A DNA stretch of 64,000 nt from Sphingopyxis sp. PAMC25046. GTDB taxonomy: Bacteria > Pseudomonadota > Alphaproteobacteria > Sphingomonadales > Sphingomonadaceae. The stretch's first letter is position 1. Every line of letters begins with the position of its first letter. A program made the position numbers and the translations under genes. Shown here one piece after another: positions 61,936 through 64,000 of this stretch. The DNA is taken from contig NZ_CP039250.1 in NCBI RefSeq assembly GCF_004795895.1, positions 3,472,001 to 3,536,000 of the forward strand, given 5' to 3'. Under the pieces are notes generated by a model that was not told the origin of the DNA, ran no database searches, and saw only the letters and a program-made list of their open reading frames with translations.

Positions 61936-63195
61936 CTAGTCGACCGCTTTCACGATCAGGCTGGCGTTGGTGCCGCCGAAGCCGAAGCTGTTGTTGAGCG
62001 CGGCCTTCACCTTGCGCTTCTTGGCGACCTTGGGAACCAGGTCGGCGCCCTCGGTGCCCTCGTCCGGATTGTCGAGGTTGAGCGTCGGGGGGACGATCTG
62101 GTCGCGGATCGCGAGGATGCAGAAGATCGTCTCGACCGCGCCCGCGCCGCCGAGCAGGTGGCCGATCGCCGACTTGGTCGAGCTCATCGACACGTTCGCC
62201 ATCGCGTCGCCGAACAGCCGCTTCACCGCGCCGAGTTCGATCGTGTCGGCCATCGTCGAGGTGCCGTGCGCATTGATATAGTCGATGTCGGCGGGGGTCA
62301 TGCCCGCCTTCTTGAGCGCCGCGCTCATCGAGCGGAAGGCGCCGTCCATTTCGGGGTCTGGCGCGGTGACGTGATAGGCGTCGCCCGACAGGCCATAGCC
62401 GACGACCTCGGCATAGATTTTCGCGCCACGCGCCTTGGCATGCTCATATTCCTCGAGCACGACGACGCCCGCGCCCTCGCCCATCACGAAGCCGTCGCGG
62501 TCCTTGTCATAGGGGCGGCTCGCCTGTTCGGGGCGGTCATTGTAGGTCATGTTGAGCGCGCGCGCCTGCGCGAAGCCCGCGATGCCGATCGGGCAGATCG
62601 TCGCTTCGGCGCCGCCTGCGAGCATGATGTCGGCGTCGTCGTCGCGGATCATCCGCGCCGCGTCGCCGATCGAATGCGCGCCGGTTGAACAGGCGGTGAC
62701 GACCGCGTGGTTCGGGCCCTTGAGGCCATATTTGATGCTGACCTGCCCCGAGATCAGGTTGATCAGGCGGCCGTGGACGAAGTGCGGCGAGACGCGGCCC
62801 GGGCCCTTTTCGGCGAGTAGCAGGCTTTCGCTTTCGATGCCCGGCAGGCCGCCGATGCCCGAGCCGATCGAGCAACCGGCGCGCACCTTCAGTTCCTCGG
62901 GCATATCGGTCAGGCCGGCGTCTTCGAGCGCCTGTCCCGCGGCGTCGATGCCGAAGATGATGAACGGATCGACCTGGCGCTGGACCTTGTGGTCGACGCG
63001 CTTGCCGGGGTCGAAGCCATATTCATGGTCGGGCCCCTTGACCTCGCACGCGATCGTGCATTTCTGGTCCGACGCGTCGAAGTGGGTGATCGTGCCGGCG
63101 CCCGATTTGCCCGCGATCAGATTCTTCCAGCTGGTTTCGACGTCACCGCCCAGCGGCGTCACCAAACCCAGACCCGTCACCACAACCCGGCGCAT
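61936..63195 (-). CDS. fabF: Beta-ketoacyl-ACP synthase II
   Basis: 419 residues from the ATG at 63195, with AAAGGA 6 bases upstream. Catalytic Cys in VTACSTGAHSIG, His in NAHGTSTMAD and His in KSAIGHLLGGAGAVE. It elongates acyl-ACP chains in fatty acid synthesis. It follows acpP, with a hairpin between them. Confidence 0.95.
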   Translation of the reverse strand: MRRVVVTGLGLVTPLGGDVETSWKNLIAGKSGAGTITHFDASDQKCTIACEVKGPDHEYGFDPGKRVDHKVQRQVDPFIIFGIDAAGQALEDAGLTDMPEELKVRAGCSIGSGIGGLPGIESESLLLAEKGPGRVSPHFVHGRLINLISGQVSIKYGLKGPNHAVVTACSTGAHSIGDAARMIRDDDADIMLAGGAEATICPIGIAGFAQARALNMTYNDRPEQASRPYDKDRDGFVMGEGAGVVVLEEYEHAKARGAKIYAEVVGYGLSGDAYHVTAPDPEMDGAFRSMSAALKKAGMTPADIDYINAHGTSTMADTIELGAVKRLFGDAMANVSMSSTKSAIGHLLGGAGAVETIFCILAIRDQIVPPTLNLDNPDEGTEGADLVPKVAKKRKVKAALNNSFGFGGTNASLIVKAVD

Positions 63196-63276
63196 AATCA
63201 TTCCTTTCATCGACCCCTGCCCCCGCAGAGCGTCGCGTCATTACCGTCGGCGCGCTTCTAGAGGAGCCGCGCGCAT

Positions 63277-63324
63277 AAAAAAAGCTCCCCGGTCGCTGCG
63301 CACGGGCGCTCGAGACCGGGGAGC
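63277..63324 (-). terminator. Rho-independent terminator or attenuator after acpP
   Basis: On the leftward transcript GCTCCCCGGTC (pairing arm at 63314-63324) and its complement (63284-63294) form an 11-base-pair GC-rich stem, followed by seven U (63277-63283). It lies between acpP and fabF and would reduce read-through, giving more acpP than fabF transcript. Confidence 0.85.
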
Positions 63325-63378
63325 CGGAAATGCGTGGACGGCGTCGCCGCCCCATCCGGCAACGCCGGACAGGCTGAA

Positions 63379-63615
63379 TCAGCCCTTGTTCGCTTCGATA
63401 TAGTCGATCGCGTCCTTGACGGTGGCGATCTTTTCCGCCGCGTCGTCGGGGATTTCGACGCCAAATTCTTCTTCGAACGCCATCACCAGTTCGACGATGT
63501 CGAGGCTGTCGGCGCCCAGATCGTCGATGAAGCTCGCTTCCTCGGTGACCTTGTCGGCTTCGACGCCCAGATGTTCGACGACGATCTTTTTAACCTTTTC
63601 GGCCGAATCGCTCAT
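63379..63615 (-). CDS. acpP: Acyl carrier protein
   Basis: 78 residues, with the phosphopantetheine site [19 protein letters not shown] and the acidic composition of ACP. It carries acyl chains in fatty acid synthesis. The ATG is at 63615, with AAGGAA upstream. It is followed by a terminator hairpin and fabF. Confidence 0.97.
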   Translation of the reverse strand: MSDSAEKVKKIVVEHLGVEADKVTEEASFIDDLGADSLDIVELVMAFEEEFGVEIPDDAAEKIATVKDAIDYIEANKG

Positions 63616-63661
63616 GCACAGTTCCTTTTTTCTGACTATGTCGTGAATGTTGAAAATTGCC

Positions 63662-64000
63662 CTAGTGCCCGTGGGCGGGGCTGGCAAGAGGGCTGGCACC
63701 GGCCGCGCGGCGAAGCGCCGCATCGACCAAGACTTCCTCCGCAGCGCTATATGCCGACCGTGTCCCTTTCTGCCCCTCCGGCACCTGCGTGACGAAATAG
63801 GCAATGCCATCGCCGCCTTCAAGGTCGAACCAAAGCCCCGAGCGCAATCCATAGGCGTCGCCCGAATGGCCGAGGCGCAGGCGTCCATCGCCGAACAGGT
63901 CGTCGCGGCATTCCGGGTTCTTTAGCGCCGGGCCGCCCGTACTGTGCATGGCCATGCCATATTCGCAGAAAAAACCGCCGGTCCCTTCGCCGCTGGTCGG
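63662..64000 (-). CDS. Serine hydrolase (beta-lactamase family), C-terminal part
   Basis: The frame is open from the window edge to the stop at 63662. [19 protein letters not shown] contains the HSG version of the KTG-like motif seen in class C-type serine hydrolases. The N-terminal nucleophile region is outside the window. Confidence 0.65.
   Translation of the reverse strand, partial: PTSGEGTGGFFCEYGMAMHSTGGPALKNPECRDDLFGDGRLRLGHSGDAYGLRSGLWFDLEGGDGIAYFVTQVPEGQKGTRSAYSAAEEVLVDAALRRAAGASPLASPAHGH

Noticed and set aside
1..64000. CRISPR arrays or insertion sequences
   Set aside because: No regularly spaced direct repeats and no transposase-like protein were seen.

Overview
The window reads as a genomic island complex in an alphaproteobacterium of the sphingomonad group, perhaps Sphingopyxis (family level is supported by the style of the trb/relaxase/DUF736/ArdC backbone, the luxI-phyH pair, the TonB-receptor-linked catabolism and the high-GC housekeeping genes; genus is a guess). 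The right end (59.1-64 kb) is ordinary chromosome: an elongator tRNA-Met (CAT), a 2H phosphoesterase, an alpha/beta hydrolase, mltG, fabF, acpP and a partial beta-lactamase-family gene.

Everything to the left of the tRNA looks mobile. A 17-bp copy of the 3' end of tRNA-Met lies at 8613-8629, in the same orientation as the real one at 59079-59095, and each copy has a tyrosine integrase beside it. I read this as two elements stacked at one tRNA. Element B (about 8613-59079, 50.4 kb) is an integrative conjugative element. Element A (left of 8613 and running off the window) ends with its own integrase and carries luxI/luxR, a LuxR-type HTH protein, a RadC-winged-helix protein, a DUF2285-type protein and a hipBA toxin-antitoxin pair with four evenly spaced operators.

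Element B, left to right: AlpA and DUF2274; a trbIGFLJEDCB mating-pair-formation operon with a CopG-like gene and the traG coupling protein; a compact, apparently undescribed cargo module at 21.2-26.5 kb; the relaxase; a maintenance block (DUF736, small proteins, ParB-like, DUF2958, ArdC antirestriction, transglycosylase, TraF peptidase); a second luxI/luxR system with a dioxygenase gene next to luxI; then a 17-kb catabolic island (CoA-transferase/racemase, LysR, two TonB receptors of which one is frameshifted, a five-gene beta-oxidation-type operon, GMC oxidoreductase, aldehyde dehydrogenase); and integrase 2 against the tRNA.

The strongest candidate for a new system is the 21.2-26.5 kb module: two convergent, tightly overlapping operons. 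One encodes an acyl-carrier-like protein, an XRE regulator, an ImmA/IrrE-type metalloprotease, a papain-like protease and a thymidylate-synthase-like protein. The other encodes a ribbon-helix-helix protein, a MazG-type pyrophosphohydrolase with an extra C-terminal domain and a uracil-DNA-glycosylase-like protein. Three of its enzymes belong to families that act on dUTP, dUMP or uracil in DNA, and two are proteases, which suggests a regulated nucleotide-centred defence or DNA-modification module.

The catabolic island appears to be one regulon: a 40-bp motif recurs upstream of the LysR gene, both TonB receptor genes and the acyl-CoA ligase operon. The gene set fits uptake of a hydrophobic, probably methyl-branched alcohol, its oxidation to an acid, CoA activation and beta-oxidation.
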